This document shows, piece by piece, positions 28,253-38,720 of a stretch of 64,000 nt of DNA. Made by a program: the position numbers and the translations under genes. Location of the stretch: assembly GCF_003387155.1 (NCBI RefSeq), contig NZ_QUMT01000003.1, positions 644,134-708,133 on the forward strand. The letters are read 5' to 3'. Within the stretch, counting starts at the first letter, position 1; every line of letters starts with the position of its first letter. The notes under the pieces were generated by a model. That model saw nothing but the letters and a program-made list of their open reading frames with translations. It ran no database searches and was not told the DNA's origin. This DNA comes from Roseateles depolymerans (GTDB lineage Bacteria > Pseudomonadota > Gammaproteobacteria > Burkholderiales > Burkholderiaceae_C).

Positions 28253-28370
28253 GAGAGCGGCCTTGGCACCCGCGTCAGTCGGGTCCACCAACAAGGAGGA
28301 AAAACGGGAAGCTTAGCGCGACGGCGCCCCACCATGGGTCAGCCCGGTGACGCCTGTGCGCTGGCAGATA

Positions 28371-28400
28371 AAGAAAAAGGCCAGCAGAGCTGGCCTTTTC
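28371..28400 (-). terminator. Terminator of the alpha operon (after rplQ)
   Basis: Minus strand: AAAAGGCCAGC-TCT-GCTGGCCTTTTTCTTT, a nine-pair stem with a T-tract, about 26 bp after the rplQ stop. Confidence 0.92.
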
Positions 28401-28425
28401 AGGGTGCGTTTCAGCGGGCAGCTGC

Positions 28426-28815
28426 TTATTCAGCAGCGGCTTCGCCTTCGGTCGCTTCCGGACGATCCACCAGTTCCACGTAGGCCATCGGGGCGTTGTC
28501 GCCCACGCGGAAGCCCATCTTCAGGATACGGGTGTAGCCGCCCGGACGGGTGGCGAAACGGGGGCCCAGCTCGTTGAACAGCTTGCTGACGATGTCCCGG
28601 TCACGCAGGCGGTTGAACGCCAGACGACGGTTGGCCAGGGTGGGTTCCTTAGCCAGGGTGATCAGGGGCTCGACGACGCGACGCAGTTCCTTGGCCTTGG
28701 GCAAGGTGGTCTTGATCGCTTCGTGTTGCAGCAGGGACACTGCCATGTTGCGGAGCATCGCGGCGCGGTGCTCGCTGGTGCGGTTCAGCTTACGGAGGCC
28801 GTTACGGTGGCGCAT
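28426..28815 (-). CDS. rplQ: 50S ribosomal protein L17
   Basis: 129-aa large-subunit protein, near the tunnel exit. Starts [20 protein letters not shown], the conserved L17 N-terminus, and ends in a short acidic tail (TEGEAAAE) as in other betaproteobacteria. Last gene of the alpha operon, 95 bp after rpoA and followed by a strong terminator. Confidence 0.98.
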   Translation of the reverse strand: MRHRNGLRKLNRTSEHRAAMLRNMAVSLLQHEAIKTTLPKAKELRRVVEPLITLAKEPTLANRRLAFNRLRDRDIVSKLFNELGPRFATRPGGYTRILKMGFRVGDNAPMAYVELVDRPEATEGEAAAE

Positions 28816-28910
28816 GGTGCTTTCCTTTCCTTCAGTTATTGCCGGCAGCCGGATCAGGTACTGCCGGGGGCACCGGGCAGGGGCGCAGCGCCCTTGCCCT
28901 CATTCAAAAA

Positions 28911-29903
28911 TCAACGCTTGTCGAGACCTTGCGGCGGCCAGTTCTCGAGACGCGAGCCCAGGGTCAGGCCGCGCGAAGCGAGCACTTCCTTGATCTCGTT
29001 GAGCGACTTGCGACCCAGGTTCGGGGTCTTGAGCAGCTCGGTCTCGGTGCGCTGGATCAGGTCACCGATGTAGTAGATGTTTTCGGCCTTCAGGCAGTTG
29101 GCCGAACGCACGGTCAGTTCGAGCTCGTCCACCGGGCGCAGCAGGATCGGATCGAAGCTGCTGGAGCGGGCGGCCGGGGCCTGGTCGAACGCGTCCACCA
29201 GATCGGTGCCTTGCAGCTGGGCGAACACGGCCAGTTGCTCCACCAGGATCTTGGCGGAAGCGCGGATGGCTTCCTCGGGAGAGATCGCACCGTTGGTTTC
29301 GATCTCCATGACCAGCTTGTCCAGGTCGGTGCGCTGTTCCACACGGGCGTTTTCCACGGCGTAGCTGACGCGCTTGACCGGGGAGAACGAAGCGTCGAGG
29401 ACGATGCGGCCGATGGCCTTGGTCGGCTCGTCGCCATAACGGCGCATATTGCCGGGGACATAGCCGCGGCCCTTCTCAACCTTGATCTGCATGTCCAGCT
29501 TGCCGCCTTGCGACAGATGGGCGATGACATGCTCAGGGTTGATGATCTCGACGTCGTGCGGGGTCTGGATGTCAGCGGCGGTCACGGGACCTTCGCCTTC
29601 CTTGCGCAGGACCAGGGTCACTTCTTCGCGGTTGTGCAGGCGGAACACCACGCCCTTGAGGTTCAGCATGATGTGAACCACGTCTTCCTGCACGCCGTCG
29701 ATGGCGGAGTACTCGTGGAGCACGCCTGCGATCGTCACTTCCGTCGGCGCATAACCCACCATCGAAGACAGCAGCACACGGCGCAGGGCGTTGCCCAGCG
29801 TGTGGCCATAGCCGCGTTCAAACGGCTCCAGGATCACCTTGGCGCGATGACCGCCCAGGGGCTCCACAGTGATGGATTTGGGTTTGAGCAGATTCGTTTG
29901 CAT
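28911..29903 (-). CDS. rpoA: RNA polymerase alpha subunit
   Basis: 330 aa. The N-terminal domain (about 1-235) carries the dimerisation and beta/beta' assembly surface (HGGHR-type region [20 protein letters not shown] split by the usual [11 protein letters not shown]). The C-terminal domain (about 250-330: [36 protein letters not shown]) contacts UP elements and activators. It follows rpsD with a 153-bp spacer that holds a perfect 11-bp hairpin. Confidence 0.98.
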   Translation of the reverse strand: MQTNLLKPKSITVEPLGGHRAKVILEPFERGYGHTLGNALRRVLLSSMVGYAPTEVTIAGVLHEYSAIDGVQEDVVHIMLNLKGVVFRLHNREEVTLVLRKEGEGPVTAADIQTPHDVEIINPEHVIAHLSQGGKLDMQIKVEKGRGYVPGNMRRYGDEPTKAIGRIVLDASFSPVKRVSYAVENARVEQRTDLDKLVMEIETNGAISPEEAIRASAKILVEQLAVFAQLQGTDLVDAFDQAPAARSSSFDPILLRPVDELELTVRSANCLKAENIYYIGDLIQRTETELLKTPNLGRKSLNEIKEVLASRGLTLGSRLENWPPQGLDKR

Positions 29904-30004
29904 GAGGTCTTTCTTTCAATACCCTCGGTTCGTTACACCGATAAGGCTGAGGGACCAACCGGACCCACCCCACAACGGGCGGGCAAAGTCCGGACGAGGA
30001 AACG

Positions 30005-30042
30005 CCAAGCGGCCCCTACAGAACAATGTCTGGGCCGCTTGG
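30005..30042 (-). other. Hairpin in the rpsD-rpoA spacer
   Basis: CCAAGCGGCCC and GGGCCGCTTGG are perfect inverted arms of 11 bp around a 16-base loop. On the transcribed strand no real T-run follows, so it is more likely an mRNA-processing, stability or attenuation element than a full terminator. Confidence 0.7.
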
Positions 30043-30056
30043 CAGGCACGAAAGAA

Positions 30057-30680
30057 TTAACGCGAGTACAACTCAACGATCAGCGATTCGTTGATCTCGG
30101 CGCCGAACTCGTCGCGATCCGGCGTCTTCTTGAACACGCCTTCCATCTTCGACACGTCCACGGCCACCCAGGCCGGCAGACCGATCGATTCGGCCAGCTT
30201 CAGGCTGTCCACGATGCGCAGCTGCTTCTTGGCCTTTTCGCGCACGGCGACGACGTCACCGGCCTTGACCAGGTAGGAAGCGATGTTCACGACTTCACCG
30301 TTCACGGTGATGCCCTTGTGCGACACGAGCTGACGTGCTTCAGCGCGGGTCGAGCCGAAGCCCATGCGGTAGACGACGTTGTCCAGGCGCGATTCCAGCA
30401 GGACCAGCAGGTTCACGCCGGTCGAGCCCTTGCGGCGCTCGGCTTCAGCGAAGTAGCGACGGAACTGGCGCTCCAGCACGCCGTACATGCGCTTGACCTT
30501 CTGCTTTTCGCGCAGTTGCAGACCGAAGTCCGAGGTGCGCTGGCCGGAAGTGCGGCCGTGTTGGCCAGGCTTGCTGTCGAACTTGGCCTTGTCGCTGATG
30601 GCGCGGCGGGCGCTCTTCAGGAACAGGTCGGTACCTTCACGGCGGGAGAGTTTGGCCTTCGGGCCGAGATAACGTGCCAC
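30057..30680 (-). CDS. rpsD: 30S ribosomal protein S4
   Basis: 207-aa primary 16S rRNA-binding protein and, in E. coli, the translational repressor of the alpha operon. Starts [19 protein letters not shown]; the S4 RNA-binding domain ([19 protein letters not shown]) is in the middle. Lies between rpsK (272-bp spacer) and rpoA. Confidence 0.98.
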   Translation of the reverse strand: MARYLGPKAKLSRREGTDLFLKSARRAISDKAKFDSKPGQHGRTSGQRTSDFGLQLREKQKVKRMYGVLERQFRRYFAEAERRKGSTGVNLLVLLESRLDNVVYRMGFGSTRAEARQLVSHKGITVNGEVVNIASYLVKAGDVVAVREKAKKQLRIVDSLKLAESIGLPAWVAVDVSKMEGVFKKTPDRDEFGAEINESLIVELYSR

Positions 30681-30911
30681 TTTGCGTGTCCTTCATCAAT
30701 CTGACGCGGCCTGGCCTGCCCGGCCTCGAAGGGCTCGGGTGGGCGCAAACTGCGCGAGTCTGGCCAACTGTTGTTCTGGGCTCAGACGGTGGGCTTCAAA
30801 CTGAACGGAAGCACTTGGCCCGCATTCGCGTGCCAGGCGCATCAACTCAGCAAAACGGCCGACTGGCGCAAGGCACCAGCCGGCAGCATCGGAAAAGAGT
30901 CCGAAATTATG

Positions 30912-30935
30912 GCACCAAACCGACCGGTTCGGTGC
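30912..30935 (-). other. Hairpin after rpsK
   Basis: GCACCGAACC-GGTC-GGTTTGGTGC on the minus strand, ten pairs with one G-T, 18 bp after the rpsK stop. No T-tract follows. It opens a 272-bp gene-free spacer before rpsD. Possible attenuator or processing site. Confidence 0.6.
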
Positions 30936-30952
30936 ACCTCAGCGCAACAGCC

Positions 30953-31357
30953 TTAGATACGGCGGCGCTTCTGAGGACGGCAGCCGTTGTGCGGCACCGG
31001 GGTCACGTCCGAGATCGAGTTGATCCGGATGCCCAGGGCAGCCAGCGCGCGAACCGACGACTCACGACCCGGGCCAGGGCCCTTGATCTTCACGTCCAGG
31101 TTCTTGATGCCTTGTTCTTGAGCAGCGCGGCCGGCCACTTCAGCAGCCACCTGGGCAGCGAAGGGGGTGGACTTGCGCGAGCCCTTGAAGCCCTGGCCGC
31201 CCGACGAGGCCCAGGACAGCGCACCACCCTGACGATCGGTGATCGTGATGATGGTGTTGTTGAAAGAAGCGTGAACGTGGGCGATGCCGTCGGCAACGTT
31301 CTTCCGAACCTTCTTGCGAACGCGCTGGGCAGCCGAGTTATTGGGTGCTTTTGCCAT
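30953..31357 (-). CDS. rpsK: 30S ribosomal protein S11
   Basis: 134-aa platform protein. [19 protein letters not shown] and the C-terminal [18 protein letters not shown] are diagnostic. It follows rpsM by 25 bp. The short lysine/arginine N-terminal extension ([18 protein letters not shown]) is normal for the group. Confidence 0.98.
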   Translation of the reverse strand: MAKAPNNSAAQRVRKKVRKNVADGIAHVHASFNNTIITITDRQGGALSWASSGGQGFKGSRKSTPFAAQVAAEVAGRAAQEQGIKNLDVKIKGPGPGRESSVRALAALGIRINSISDVTPVPHNGCRPQKRRRI

Positions 31358-31382
31358 GGTGAGCTTTCTTCAGTTGCCGCGA

Positions 31383-31748
31383 TTACTTCTTGCCAGTAGC
31401 CGCCGACTTGCGCGGACCCTTGCGGGTACGGGCATTCGTGCGGGTACGCTGACCGCGAACCGGCAGGCCACGGCGATGGCGGAAGCCACGATAGCAACCC
31501 AGGTCCATCAGACGCTTGATGTTGATGGACATCTCGCGACGCAGGTCGCCTTCAATGGTCATGCGGCCCACTTCCTCACGAATCTTTTCCAGATCGGAGT
31601 CAGTCAGGTCCTTGACCTTCTTGTCAAACGGAATGCCGCAAGTGGTGCAGATCTTCTGCGCGGTCGTACGGCCAATGCCGTAGATCGAGGTCAGACCGAT
31701 CTCCGTGTGCTTGTGCGGCGGAATGTTGATACCAGCAATACGTGCCAT
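31383..31748 (-). CDS. rpsM: 30S ribosomal protein S13
   Basis: 121-aa head protein contacting the large subunit and P-site tRNA through its basic tail ([18 protein letters not shown]). [19 protein letters not shown] is the standard N-terminus. Follows rpmJ by 33 bp and leads the alpha operon. Confidence 0.98.
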   Translation of the reverse strand: MARIAGINIPPHKHTEIGLTSIYGIGRTTAQKICTTCGIPFDKKVKDLTDSDLEKIREEVGRMTIEGDLRREMSINIKRLMDLGCYRGFRHRRGLPVRGQRTRTNARTRKGPRKSAATGKK

Positions 31749-31781
31749 TTGCGTCCTCTAATTCGCTTGCGGTGTTGCCAA

Positions 31782-31895
31782 TCAGCCTTGACGCTGCTTG
31801 TGGCGCGGATCGGTACAGATCACACGCACCACGCCATTGCGACGGATGATCTTGCAATTGCGGCACATCTTCTTGACGGATGCCGAAACTTTCAT
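31782..31895 (-). CDS. rpmJ: 50S ribosomal protein L36
   Basis: 37-aa protein beginning [19 protein letters not shown], found by translating the gap between infA and rpsM. It is the zinc-binding form: Cys11, Cys14, Cys27 and His32. Position between infA and rpsM is the standard betaproteobacterial order. Confidence 0.95.
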   Translation of the reverse strand: MKVSASVKKMCRNCKIIRRNGVVRVICTDPRHKQRQG

Positions 31896-31957
31896 GGTCT
31901 GCTCCTTGACCTAACTTTTCGCTCAATCAGCGTTGATCCGGGGGGTTGCTGTAAAGC

Positions 31958-32176
31958 TCACTTCGCCCGGAACACGATGCGAGCACGACTCAAATCGTAC
32001 GGTGTCAATTCCACAGTCACTTTGTCACCGGGAAGGATGCGGATGTAGTGCATGCGCATCTTTCCGGAGATGTGACCGAGAACGACATGACCGTTCTCCA
32101 ACTTGACGCGAAAGGTTGCATTGGGGAGGTTTTCAAGAATCTCACCCTGCATTTGAATGACGTCGTCTTTCGCCAT
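31958..32176 (-). CDS. infA: Translation initiation factor IF-1
   Basis: 72-aa OB-fold protein that blocks the A site during initiation. [38 protein letters not shown] and YDLSRARI are diagnostic. The E. coli gene lies elsewhere; within the spc-alpha region after secY, as here, is typical of Burkholderiales. Confidence 0.97.
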   Translation of the reverse strand: MAKDDVIQMQGEILENLPNATFRVKLENGHVVLGHISGKMRMHYIRILPGDKVTVELTPYDLSRARIVFRAK

Positions 32177-32228
32177 ACCTTCGAAACTTGCTGGATAGGG
32201 TCGGTGTTAATTTCTGGGGCCCAGCGGC

Positions 32229-33539
32229 TCAGTTGGCTTTGAAACTTGCCTTCTTGAGCAGCGACTCGTACTGCTGGCTCATCACGTAGGACTGGACCTG
32301 GGCCCAGAAGTCCATCGTGACGACCACGATGATCAGCAGCGAGGTGCCACCAAAATAGAACGGTACGTTGTACTTCAGGGTCAGGAACTCAGGCAGCAGG
32401 CACACGCCGGTGATGTACACCGCACCTGCCAGCGTCAGCCGGGACAGGATCTTGTCGATGTGCCGGGCCGTCTGGTCACCTGGACGGATACCGGGGATGA
32501 ACGCGCCGCTCTTCTTCAGGTTGTCTGCAGTCTCACGGCTGTTGAACACCAGCGCCGTGTAGAAGAAGCAGAAGAAGACGATCGCTGCCGAGTACAGCAT
32601 CACGTAGATGGGACGACCCGGACGGAGTTCGTCCGAGATGTCCTTCAGCCAACGCATGCTGTCACCGGTGGCGAACCAGCTGACCAGGGTGGTGGGCAGC
32701 AGGATGATCGACGACGCGAAGATCGGCGGAATCACGCCAGACATGTTCAGCTTCAGCGGCAGATGGGAGCTGGTCCCACCGTACACCTTGTTCCCGACCT
32801 GGCGCTTCGCGTAGTTGACCAGGATCTTGCGCTGGCCACGCTCCACGAACACCACCAGGAAGGTCACGGCGCCGATGATCGCGATCACGATGAGGCACGA
32901 GAAGATGCTCATCGAACCGGTACGCACCAGCTCCAGCAGACCGCCCACAGCACCCGGCAGACCCGCGGCGATACCGCCGAAGATCAGGATGGAGATGCCG
33001 TTGCCCAGACCGCGCTCGGTGATCTGCTCACCCAGCCACATCAGGAACATCGTGCCGGCCACCAGGCTGGTCACGGTGGTGAGACGGAAGCCGAAGCCCG
33101 GGCTCAGCACCAGACCCTGGGAGCTCTCCAGAGCGAACGCGATGCTCAGGCTCTGGAAGATCGCCAGGCCGAGCGTCCCGTAACGGGTGTACTGCGTGAT
33201 CTTGCGGCGACCCGCCTCGCCTTCCTTCTTCAGCGCTTCCAGGCTCGGCACCACATACGTCATCAACTGCATGACGATGGAGGCCGAGATGTAGGGCATG
33301 ATGCCCAGCGCGAAGACGGTAAAGCGCGACAGCGCACCGCCCGAGAACATGTTGAACAGGCTCAGGATCCCGCCCTGCTGACCCTTGAAGAGCTGCTGCA
33401 GCTGGGTCGGATCGATGCCCGGCACCGGGATATGCGCCCCGATGCGGTACACGACCAACGCCAGCAACAGGAACACGAGCCGGCGACGCAGGTCACCGAA
33501 CTTGCCGCTCTTGGCCAACTGGGATGCGTTGCTTGCCAC
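32229..33539 (-). CDS. secY: Protein translocase subunit SecY
   Basis: 436-aa channel subunit of the Sec translocon with ten spans. Starts [20 protein letters not shown]; contains the plug and pore-ring region and the signature [13 protein letters not shown] and [17 protein letters not shown]. Last large gene of the spc operon, 25 bp after rplO. Confidence 0.98.
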   Translation of the reverse strand: MASNASQLAKSGKFGDLRRRLVFLLLALVVYRIGAHIPVPGIDPTQLQQLFKGQQGGILSLFNMFSGGALSRFTVFALGIMPYISASIVMQLMTYVVPSLEALKKEGEAGRRKITQYTRYGTLGLAIFQSLSIAFALESSQGLVLSPGFGFRLTTVTSLVAGTMFLMWLGEQITERGLGNGISILIFGGIAAGLPGAVGGLLELVRTGSMSIFSCLIVIAIIGAVTFLVVFVERGQRKILVNYAKRQVGNKVYGGTSSHLPLKLNMSGVIPPIFASSIILLPTTLVSWFATGDSMRWLKDISDELRPGRPIYVMLYSAAIVFFCFFYTALVFNSRETADNLKKSGAFIPGIRPGDQTARHIDKILSRLTLAGAVYITGVCLLPEFLTLKYNVPFYFGGTSLLIIVVVTMDFWAQVQSYVMSQQYESLLKKASFKAN

Positions 33540-33564
33540 TGTTGCCTAGTCCTGTTGACGCCGA

Positions 33565-33996
33565 TTAAGCGACGGTGCCGCCGGCTGCCTCGATGGCAGC
33601 CTTGGCCCCTGCAGTCGCGCCGATGCCCTTGAGGGACACCTTGCGGCTGATTTCGCCCGACTTGATGACCTTGACCGTCTTGGCCAGCTCCGACACCAGG
33701 CCCACGGCCTTGAGCGTCAGCAGGTCGATCTCTTCGGACGTCAGCGCGTGCAGTTCCGACAGGGTCACTTCAGCGTTGTAGGGACGAGCCAGGGACTTGA
33801 AGCCACGCTTGGGCAGGCGACGCTGCAGCGGCATCTGGCCGCCTTCGAAGCCGACCTTGTGGAAGCCACCAGCACGCGACTTCTGACCCTTGTGGCCACG
33901 GCCTGCGGTCTTGCCCAGACCGGAGCCGATGCCACGGCCCACGCGACGCTTGGCGTGCTTGGCACCAGCGGCAGGCTTGATGGTATTGAGTTGCAT
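33565..33996 (-). CDS. rplO: 50S ribosomal protein L15
   Basis: 143-aa protein with the Gly/Arg-rich N-terminal extension [25 protein letters not shown] motif that threads into 23S rRNA, and a globular C-terminus. 25 bp after rpmD and before secY, the normal spc order. Confidence 0.97.
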   Translation of the reverse strand: MQLNTIKPAAGAKHAKRRVGRGIGSGLGKTAGRGHKGQKSRAGGFHKVGFEGGQMPLQRRLPKRGFKSLARPYNAEVTLSELHALTSEEIDLLTLKAVGLVSELAKTVKVIKSGEISRKVSLKGIGATAGAKAAIEAAGGTVA

Positions 33997-34021
33997 CTTC
34001 TTTCCTCGATTCGCGCGGCGC

Positions 34022-34204
34022 TTACAGCACCTGCACGAGGTAGGCGATCTTGTTGATCATGCCGCGCACTGCGGGCGTGTCTTCCAGCGTGCGAGTGCTG
34101 TTGAGCTTGCGAAGGCCCAGGCCAGTCACGGTGGCACGGTGGGAGGCACGGCAACCGATAGGGCTGCGCACCAGCTTGACCGTCAGAGTTTTCTTGTCAG
34201 ACAT
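34022..34204 (-). CDS. rpmD: 50S ribosomal protein L30
   Basis: 60-aa protein, [19 protein letters not shown], with the family motif [18 protein letters not shown]. The ATG at 34204 is 16 bp after the rpsE stop; the longer frame upstream is inside rpsE. Confidence 0.97.
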   Translation of the reverse strand: MSDKKTLTVKLVRSPIGCRASHRATVTGLGLRKLNSTRTLEDTPAVRGMINKIAYLVQVL

Positions 34205-34220
34205 CTCGATCTCCCGGCGA

Positions 34221-34739
34221 TCAGTTGAAGATCTCTTCAACAGTCTTGCCGCGCTTGGCCGCCACTTCGGCGGGCGTGGAGCAGCGCTTGAGCGCGTCCA
34301 GCGTGGCACGAACCATGTTGTACGGGTTGGTCGAACCGTGGCTCTTGGTCACGATGTCGGTCACGCCCATCACTTCGAACACGGCGCGCATCGGGCCGCC
34401 GGCGATCACGCCGGTACCAGCGGGAGCCGGAGCCATGATCACGTGTGCTGCACCGTGCTCACCCACCACGTTGTGCTGGATGGTGCCGTTGCGCAGCTGC
34501 ACCTTGATCATGTTGCGACGAGCAGATTCCATCGCCTTTTGCACGGCCACGGGCACTTCCTTGGCCTTGCCCTTGCCCATACCGATGCGACCGTCGCCGT
34601 CACCGACCACCGTCAGCGCTGCGAAGGACAGCGTGCGGCCGCCCTTCACCACCTTGGTGACGCGGTTGACCGCAATCATCTTTTCCTTCAGGCCGTCGTC
34701 GTTGCCTTCGGTCTGAGCGCGGGGTTGAAACTTTGCCAT
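34221..34739 (-). CDS. rpsE: 30S ribosomal protein S5
   Basis: 172-aa protein involved in decoding accuracy and mRNA unwinding. [19 protein letters not shown] and the C-terminal [16 protein letters not shown] are diagnostic. Located between rplR and rpmD. Confidence 0.98.
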   Translation of the reverse strand: MAKFQPRAQTEGNDDGLKEKMIAVNRVTKVVKGGRTLSFAALTVVGDGDGRIGMGKGKAKEVPVAVQKAMESARRNMIKVQLRNGTIQHNVVGEHGAAHVIMAPAPAGTGVIAGGPMRAVFEVMGVTDIVTKSHGSTNPYNMVRATLDALKRCSTPAEVAAKRGKTVEEIFN

Positions 34740-34757
34740 TTCCTAATCCTTTGTGCG

Positions 34758-35117
34758 TCAGAACTGCAGGCCAGCCTCGCGAGCGGCTTCTGCCAGGGCC
34801 TTGACACGGCCGTGGTAGGCGAAACCAGCGCGATCGAAAGCCACCTTCTCGACGCCGGCAGCCTTCGCCTTCTCGGCGATACGCTTGCCGATCAGCGTGG
34901 CAGCGGCCACGTTGCCACCCTTGCCAGCGAGTTGGGCGCGGACGTCCTTCTCGGCGGTCGAGGCGCTGGCCAGCACGCGCTGACCGTCCTCGGAGATGAC
35001 CGAAGCGTAGATGTGCAGGTTCGAGCGGAAGACCGTCAGACGGGCCACGCGCTGCAGCGCAATGCGGGCACGCGTTTGACGCGAACGACGCAGGCGTTGT
35101 TCCTTCTTGTTCAGCAT
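34758..35117 (-). CDS. rplR: 50S ribosomal protein L18
   Basis: 119-aa 5S rRNA-binding protein. [19 protein letters not shown] is the basic N-terminus, and [21 protein letters not shown] the conserved end. 11 bp after rplF. Confidence 0.98.
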   Translation of the reverse strand: MLNKKEQRLRRSRQTRARIALQRVARLTVFRSNLHIYASVISEDGQRVLASASTAEKDVRAQLAGKGGNVAAATLIGKRIAEKAKAAGVEKVAFDRAGFAYHGRVKALAEAAREAGLQF

Positions 35118-35128
35118 GGCGCGGCTCC

Positions 35129-35662
35129 TTACTTCTTCTTGGTCTCTTTGAGAGAGACCTTTTCGTCGGCGTAACGGATGCCCTTGCCCTTGTAAGGCTC
35201 CGGCGGACGGATGGCGCGCACTTCAGCTGCCAACTGGCCGACCACTTGGCGATCCGCGCCCTTGATCAAGATTTCGGTCTGGGTCGGGCATTCCACCTTG
35301 ATGCCGGCGGGCATGTCCTTCACAACCGGGTGCGAGAAGCCGATCTGCAGGTTCAGCTTCTGACCTTGAGCCTGGGCACGGAAGCCCACGCCAACCAGGT
35401 TCAGCTTCTTTTCGAAGCCCTTGCTGACACCGTTGACCATGTTGGCCAGCAGCGCACGCATCGTGCCGCTCATCGCATCGGCTTCAGCCGATTCGTTGGT
35501 CGGGACGAAGGTCAGCTTGCCACCTTCCGACTTCACCGTGACCAGAGGGTTCACGGCCACGAACAGGGTACCTTGGGTACCCTTGACGCTGATCTTCTCA
35601 GCAGCGATCGTCACTTCCACGCCTTGCGGGACGACGACCGGCATTTTTCCAACGCGGGACAT
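35129..35662 (-). CDS. rplF: 50S ribosomal protein L6
   Basis: 177-aa protein of two similar folds near the GTPase centre. Begins [15 protein letters not shown]; the C-terminal [16 protein letters not shown] is the L6 signature. Start chosen at the conserved ATG (35662); the open frame upstream overlaps rpsH. Confidence 0.98.
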   Translation of the reverse strand: MSRVGKMPVVVPQGVEVTIAAEKISVKGTQGTLFVAVNPLVTVKSEGGKLTFVPTNESAEADAMSGTMRALLANMVNGVSKGFEKKLNLVGVGFRAQAQGQKLNLQIGFSHPVVKDMPAGIKVECPTQTEILIKGADRQVVGQLAAEVRAIRPPEPYKGKGIRYADEKVSLKETKKK

Positions 35663-35681
35663 TGTCTGTCTCTCCTTGCGC

Positions 35682-36077
35682 TTAGGCGACGTAGCAAAGC
35701 ACTTCGCCGCCGACACCGGCTTGACGTGCCTTGCGGTCAGTCATCACACCCTTGGGCGTGGTGACGATCGCCACACCCAGGCCATTCATGACCTGAGGAA
35801 TGTCGTGGCGGCCCTTGTAGATGCGCAGGCCAGGACGGCTCACGCGCTCGATGCGCTCGATCACCGGGCGACCGGCGTAATACTTCAGCGCAATTTCGAG
35901 CTCGGGGCGGGCGGCATCGCCACGCACCGCGAAATCGTCGATATAGCCTTCATCCTTCAGGACCTTGGCGATCGCGACCTTCAGCTTGGAGGAAGGCATC
36001 ACGACGCTGGCCTTCTCAACGCTTTGGGCGTTGCGAATGCGGGTCAGCATATCGGCGATAGGATCACTCATGCTCAT
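35682..36077 (-). CDS. rpsH: 30S ribosomal protein S8
   Basis: 131-aa primary 16S rRNA binder; in E. coli it also represses the spc operon. [18 protein letters not shown] and the C-terminal STPKG-type stretch ([15 protein letters not shown]) are typical. Between rpsN and rplF. Confidence 0.98.
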   Translation of the reverse strand: MSMSDPIADMLTRIRNAQSVEKASVVMPSSKLKVAIAKVLKDEGYIDDFAVRGDAARPELEIALKYYAGRPVIERIERVSRPGLRIYKGRHDIPQVMNGLGVAIVTTPKGVMTDRKARQAGVGGEVLCYVA

Positions 36078-36100
36078 ACGAAATCTCCTAAACCTGCCGA

Positions 36101-36406
36101 TTACCAGCTGGCCTTGACGACACCGGGGATGTCGCCCTTGAAGGCCAGCTCACGAATCTTGTTACGTGCCAGGCCGAACTTGCGGAAGGTGCCACGGGGG
36201 CGACCGGTCAGCTCGCAGCGGTTGCGCTGGCGGGTGGGGTTGGCGTTGCGAGGCAGCTTCTGCAGCTCCAGGCGGGCGAGGTAGCGCTCTTCATCCGACT
36301 TCTTGCTGTCGTTGATGATGGCCTTCAGTTCCTCGTACTTCTTGGCGTACTTGGCGACCAGTTGGGCGCGCTTCAGCTCACGTTGCTTGATCGAGAGTTT
36401 TGCCAC
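36101..36406 (-). CDS. rpsN: 30S ribosomal protein S14, zinc-free form
   Basis: 101-aa long form without the CxxC zinc knuckle. [20 protein letters not shown] and the C-terminal [19 protein letters not shown] are conserved. Eight bases after rplE. Confidence 0.98.
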   Translation of the reverse strand: MAKLSIKQRELKRAQLVAKYAKKYEELKAIINDSKKSDEERYLARLELQKLPRNANPTRQRNRCELTGRPRGTFRKFGLARNKIRELAFKGDIPGVVKASW

Positions 36407-36414
36407 AAGTCACC

Positions 36415-36954
36415 TCAGTTCTTGAACGGGAACTTGAACGCAGCCAGCAGAGCCTTGGCTTCGTCGTCCGTCTTGGCGGTCGTCGTGATGCTGATGTTCA
36501 GACCACGCAGAGCATCCACCTTGTCGTATTCGATTTCGGGGAAGATGATCTGTTCTTTGACGCCGATGTTGTAGTTGCCACGTCCATCGAACGAGCGACC
36601 GGAGATACCACGGAAGTCACGCACGCGCGGCAGGGCCACGGTCACGAAACGGTCCAGGAATTCGTACATCTGTGCGCCGCGCAGGGTCACCATGCAGCCG
36701 ATGGGCACGCCGTCACGGATCTTGAAGCCGGCAATCGCCTTCTTCGACTTCGTGACCACGGGCTTCTGGCCGGCGATCTTGGTCAGGTCGCCCACGGCGT
36801 GGTCCATGACCTTCTTGTCGGCAACAGCCTCGCTCACGCCCATGTTCAGGGTGATCTTGGTGATGCGCGGCACTTCCATCACGGACTTGTACCCGAACTT
36901 CTCGGTCAGGCTGGGCACGACCTTTTCGCGATAAAACGCTTGCAAACGAGCCAT
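36415..36954 (-). CDS. rplE: 50S ribosomal protein L5
   Basis: 179-aa 5S rRNA-binding protein forming an intersubunit bridge. Begins [35 protein letters not shown] and [17 protein letters not shown] are diagnostic. The ATG at 36954 follows rplX by ten bases; the longer open frame is inside rplX. Confidence 0.98.
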   Translation of the reverse strand: MARLQAFYREKVVPSLTEKFGYKSVMEVPRITKITLNMGVSEAVADKKVMDHAVGDLTKIAGQKPVVTKSKKAIAGFKIRDGVPIGCMVTLRGAQMYEFLDRFVTVALPRVRDFRGISGRSFDGRGNYNIGVKEQIIFPEIEYDKVDALRGLNISITTTAKTDDEAKALLAAFKFPFKN

Positions 36955-36964
36955 GTCTAACCTC

Positions 36965-37282
36965 TTAAGCCTTGATCTCTTCGCCGGTCGACTTGAACAC
37001 GCGCACCCGCTTGCCGTCGGCGCCGAGCTTGATGCCCACGCGATCGGCCTTGCCGGAGGCGGCGTTGAAGATCGCCACGTTGGATTGATGGATGGGCATG
37101 GCCTTGTCGACGATGCCACCAGTCGTGCCCTTCATGGGGTTGGGCTTGACATGCTTCTTGACGATGTTGATGCCGTCGACCACCACGTGGTCTTCATCAA
37201 CGCGCAGCGTCACGGTGCCGCGCTTACCTTTGTCGCGGCCGGTCAGAACGATGACCTCGTCGCCTTTGCGGATCTTGTTCAT
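36965..37282 (-). CDS. rplX: 50S ribosomal protein L24
   Basis: 105-aa assembly-initiating protein with a KOW motif: [19 protein letters not shown] and [18 protein letters not shown]. Start chosen at the [11 protein letters not shown] two codons inside the open frame. 26 bp after rplN. Confidence 0.97.
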   Translation of the reverse strand: MNKIRKGDEVIVLTGRDKGKRGTVTLRVDEDHVVVDGINIVKKHVKPNPMKGTTGGIVDKAMPIHQSNVAIFNAASGKADRVGIKLGADGKRVRVFKSTGEEIKA

Positions 37283-37308
37283 TGGCAATACCTTTGTCTG
37301 TGCGAGGC

Positions 37309-37677
37309 TTACAGCACCTCAGGCGCCAGCGACACGATCTTCATGAAGCGCTCGGTACGCAGTTCACGCGTGACCGGGCCGAAGATACGGGTGCCGATGG
37401 GCTCCAGCTTGGCGTTCAGCAGCACGGCGGCATTGCCGTCGAACTTGACCAGGGAGCCGTCTTGACGGCGAACGCCCTTGGCCGTGCGAACCACCACCGC
37501 GTTGTAAACCTCGCCTTTTTTGACGCGGCCGCGCGGAGCAGCTTCTTTGATGCTGACCTTGATGATGTCGCCAATATGGGCATAACGGCGCTTGGAACCA
37601 CCCAGCACCTTGATGCACATGACGGACTTGGCGCCAGTGTTGTCCGCGACGTCGAGTCGCGATTGCATTTGGATCAT
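37309..37677 (-). CDS. rplN: 50S ribosomal protein L14
   Basis: 122-aa intersubunit-bridge protein, first gene of the spc operon. [18 protein letters not shown] is the standard start. In this genome a peroxiredoxin gene and a promoter separate it from rpsQ, so spc genes begin a transcript here with a ~315-nt leader. Confidence 0.98.
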   Translation of the reverse strand: MIQMQSRLDVADNTGAKSVMCIKVLGGSKRRYAHIGDIIKVSIKEAAPRGRVKKGEVYNAVVVRTAKGVRRQDGSLVKFDGNAAVLLNAKLEPIGTRIFGPVTRELRTERFMKIVSLAPEVL

Positions 37678-37998
37678 GTCTGTCCCCAACTTTTCCCGTT
37701 CAGGCAACTGCGACCATCGCAGCCATCCAGAGCGGTCAGTCTTGGGCCCGTAAGCCATTCACCTGTCGCTTGATGCCGCGACCCGCGCCTGGCCTGCTTG
37801 GGCAAGAAACCGAGAACCGAAGTAAGCACAGTGTTTGTCAGCGTTGGAGGGGCCTTGTGAAGACCCTGACTGGCAAACCCCGCACTGTGGATTGATTTGG
37901 CTTTTCCGCCCTTCTCAGCAGCACTGGCCAACCGTCTTGTTGGCTAGGCTCCTGCATCCGGATGCAGCAAGCAAAATCGCACTTCGGCGAAGCAGCGG
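37678..37998 (-). promoter_or_regulatory. 5' leader of the spc operon
   Basis: Gene-free leader between the predicted start site and rplN. Near its 5' end is the perfect 16-bp palindrome CTGCATCCGGATGCAG (37962-37977), then GCCAAC/GTTGGC arms (37927-37944). Open frames here are not protein-like. Such length suggests RNA-level control, perhaps by a ribosomal protein, but no known binding site is recognisable by eye. Confidence 0.55.
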
Positions 37999-38028
37999 AT
38001 TATGCCTGGGGCATTCTCCGCGTGTCAA
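37999..38028 (-). promoter_or_regulatory. Sigma-70 promoter of the spc operon
   Basis: Minus strand: perfect -35 TTGACA (38023-38028), 18-bp spacer, -10 CATAAT (37999-38004). The best promoter match in the window. It lies between the peroxiredoxin stop and rplN, so it serves the spc genes. Confidence 0.85.
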
Positions 38029-38104
38029 CCCAAGGCGTTGCGGCGAACCTCATCGCCCCGGGTCTTTGGCATCGGCATGACGCCGATGCCGGATGAATCG
38101 TGAC

Positions 38105-38614
38105 TTACTGCGCCTTGGCCTGCGCCAGCAGGGTCGCCGCGTCGCTGACTTCGAACTTGCCAGGGGCTTCGATGTTCAGCGTCTTCACCACACCGTCGTT
38201 CACCAGCATGGAATAACGCTGCGAACGCAGACCCATGCCGCGGGCGGCCAGGTCCAGCGTCAGGCCGGTCGCCTGTGTGAAGGTGGCGCTGCCGTCGGCC
38301 ATCATGCGGACCTTGCCGGCGGTCTTCTGATCGCGGCCCCAGGCGCCCATCACGAACGCGTCGTTCACCGACACGCACCAGATCTCATCCACGCCTGCCG
38401 CCTTGAAGTCCTCCGCAGCCGCCACATAGCCCGGCACATGCTGGGCCGAGCAGGTCGGCGTGAAGGCGCCAGGCAGCGCGAAGATGGCAATGGTCTTGCC
38501 GGCGGTGAGCTTCTGGATGTCGAAGGTGTTCGGACCCAGCGAGCAGCCCTCGCCTTCCACTTCAATGAATTCCTGCAGGCTGCCTGCGGGCAGATGGTCG
38601 CCAACTTTCAACAT
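38105..38614 (-). CDS. Peroxiredoxin (Prx5 type)
   Basis: 169-aa thiol peroxidase that reduces H2O2 or alkyl peroxides. The peroxidatic Cys55 lies in PGAFTPTCSAQH, the Prx5 signature; other cysteines are Cys24 and Cys80. The C-terminus (SQRYSMLVNDGVVKTLNIE) fits the family. The ATG at 38614 has a strong AAGGAGA site. It sits between rpsQ and rplN, a position normally without a gene. A terminator upstream (38681-38720) and the spc promoter downstream bracket it, so it appears to be its own unit. A 9-bp hairpin without T-tract (38068-38090) follows the stop. Confidence 0.92.
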   Translation of the reverse strand: MLKVGDHLPAGSLQEFIEVEGEGCSLGPNTFDIQKLTAGKTIAIFALPGAFTPTCSAQHVPGYVAAAEDFKAAGVDEIWCVSVNDAFVMGAWGRDQKTAGKVRMMADGSATFTQATGLTLDLAARGMGLRSQRYSMLVNDGVVKTLNIEAPGKFEVSDAATLLAQAKAQ

Positions 38615-38680
38615 GGTTCTCTCCTTGGAAGCAAGGCCGCGATCATGCCCGGTCCCGCAAGACCGATCCAGATCGAGGCC

Positions 38681-38720
38681 AAAGAAAAAGGCTGGACACC
38701 GGTCACCCGGCATTCCAACC
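38681..38720 (-). terminator. Terminator of the S10 operon (after rpsQ)
   Basis: Minus strand: GGTTGGA and TCCAGCC arms enclose an inner CCGG-GTGA-CCGG hairpin, followed by TTTTTCTTT. About 92 bp past the rpsQ stop. Confidence 0.75.

Noticed and set aside
38068..38090. Hairpin after the peroxiredoxin as a true terminator
   Set aside because: A nine-pair stem exists but the following bases are AAAGAC, not a T-tract, so I do not call it a terminator.
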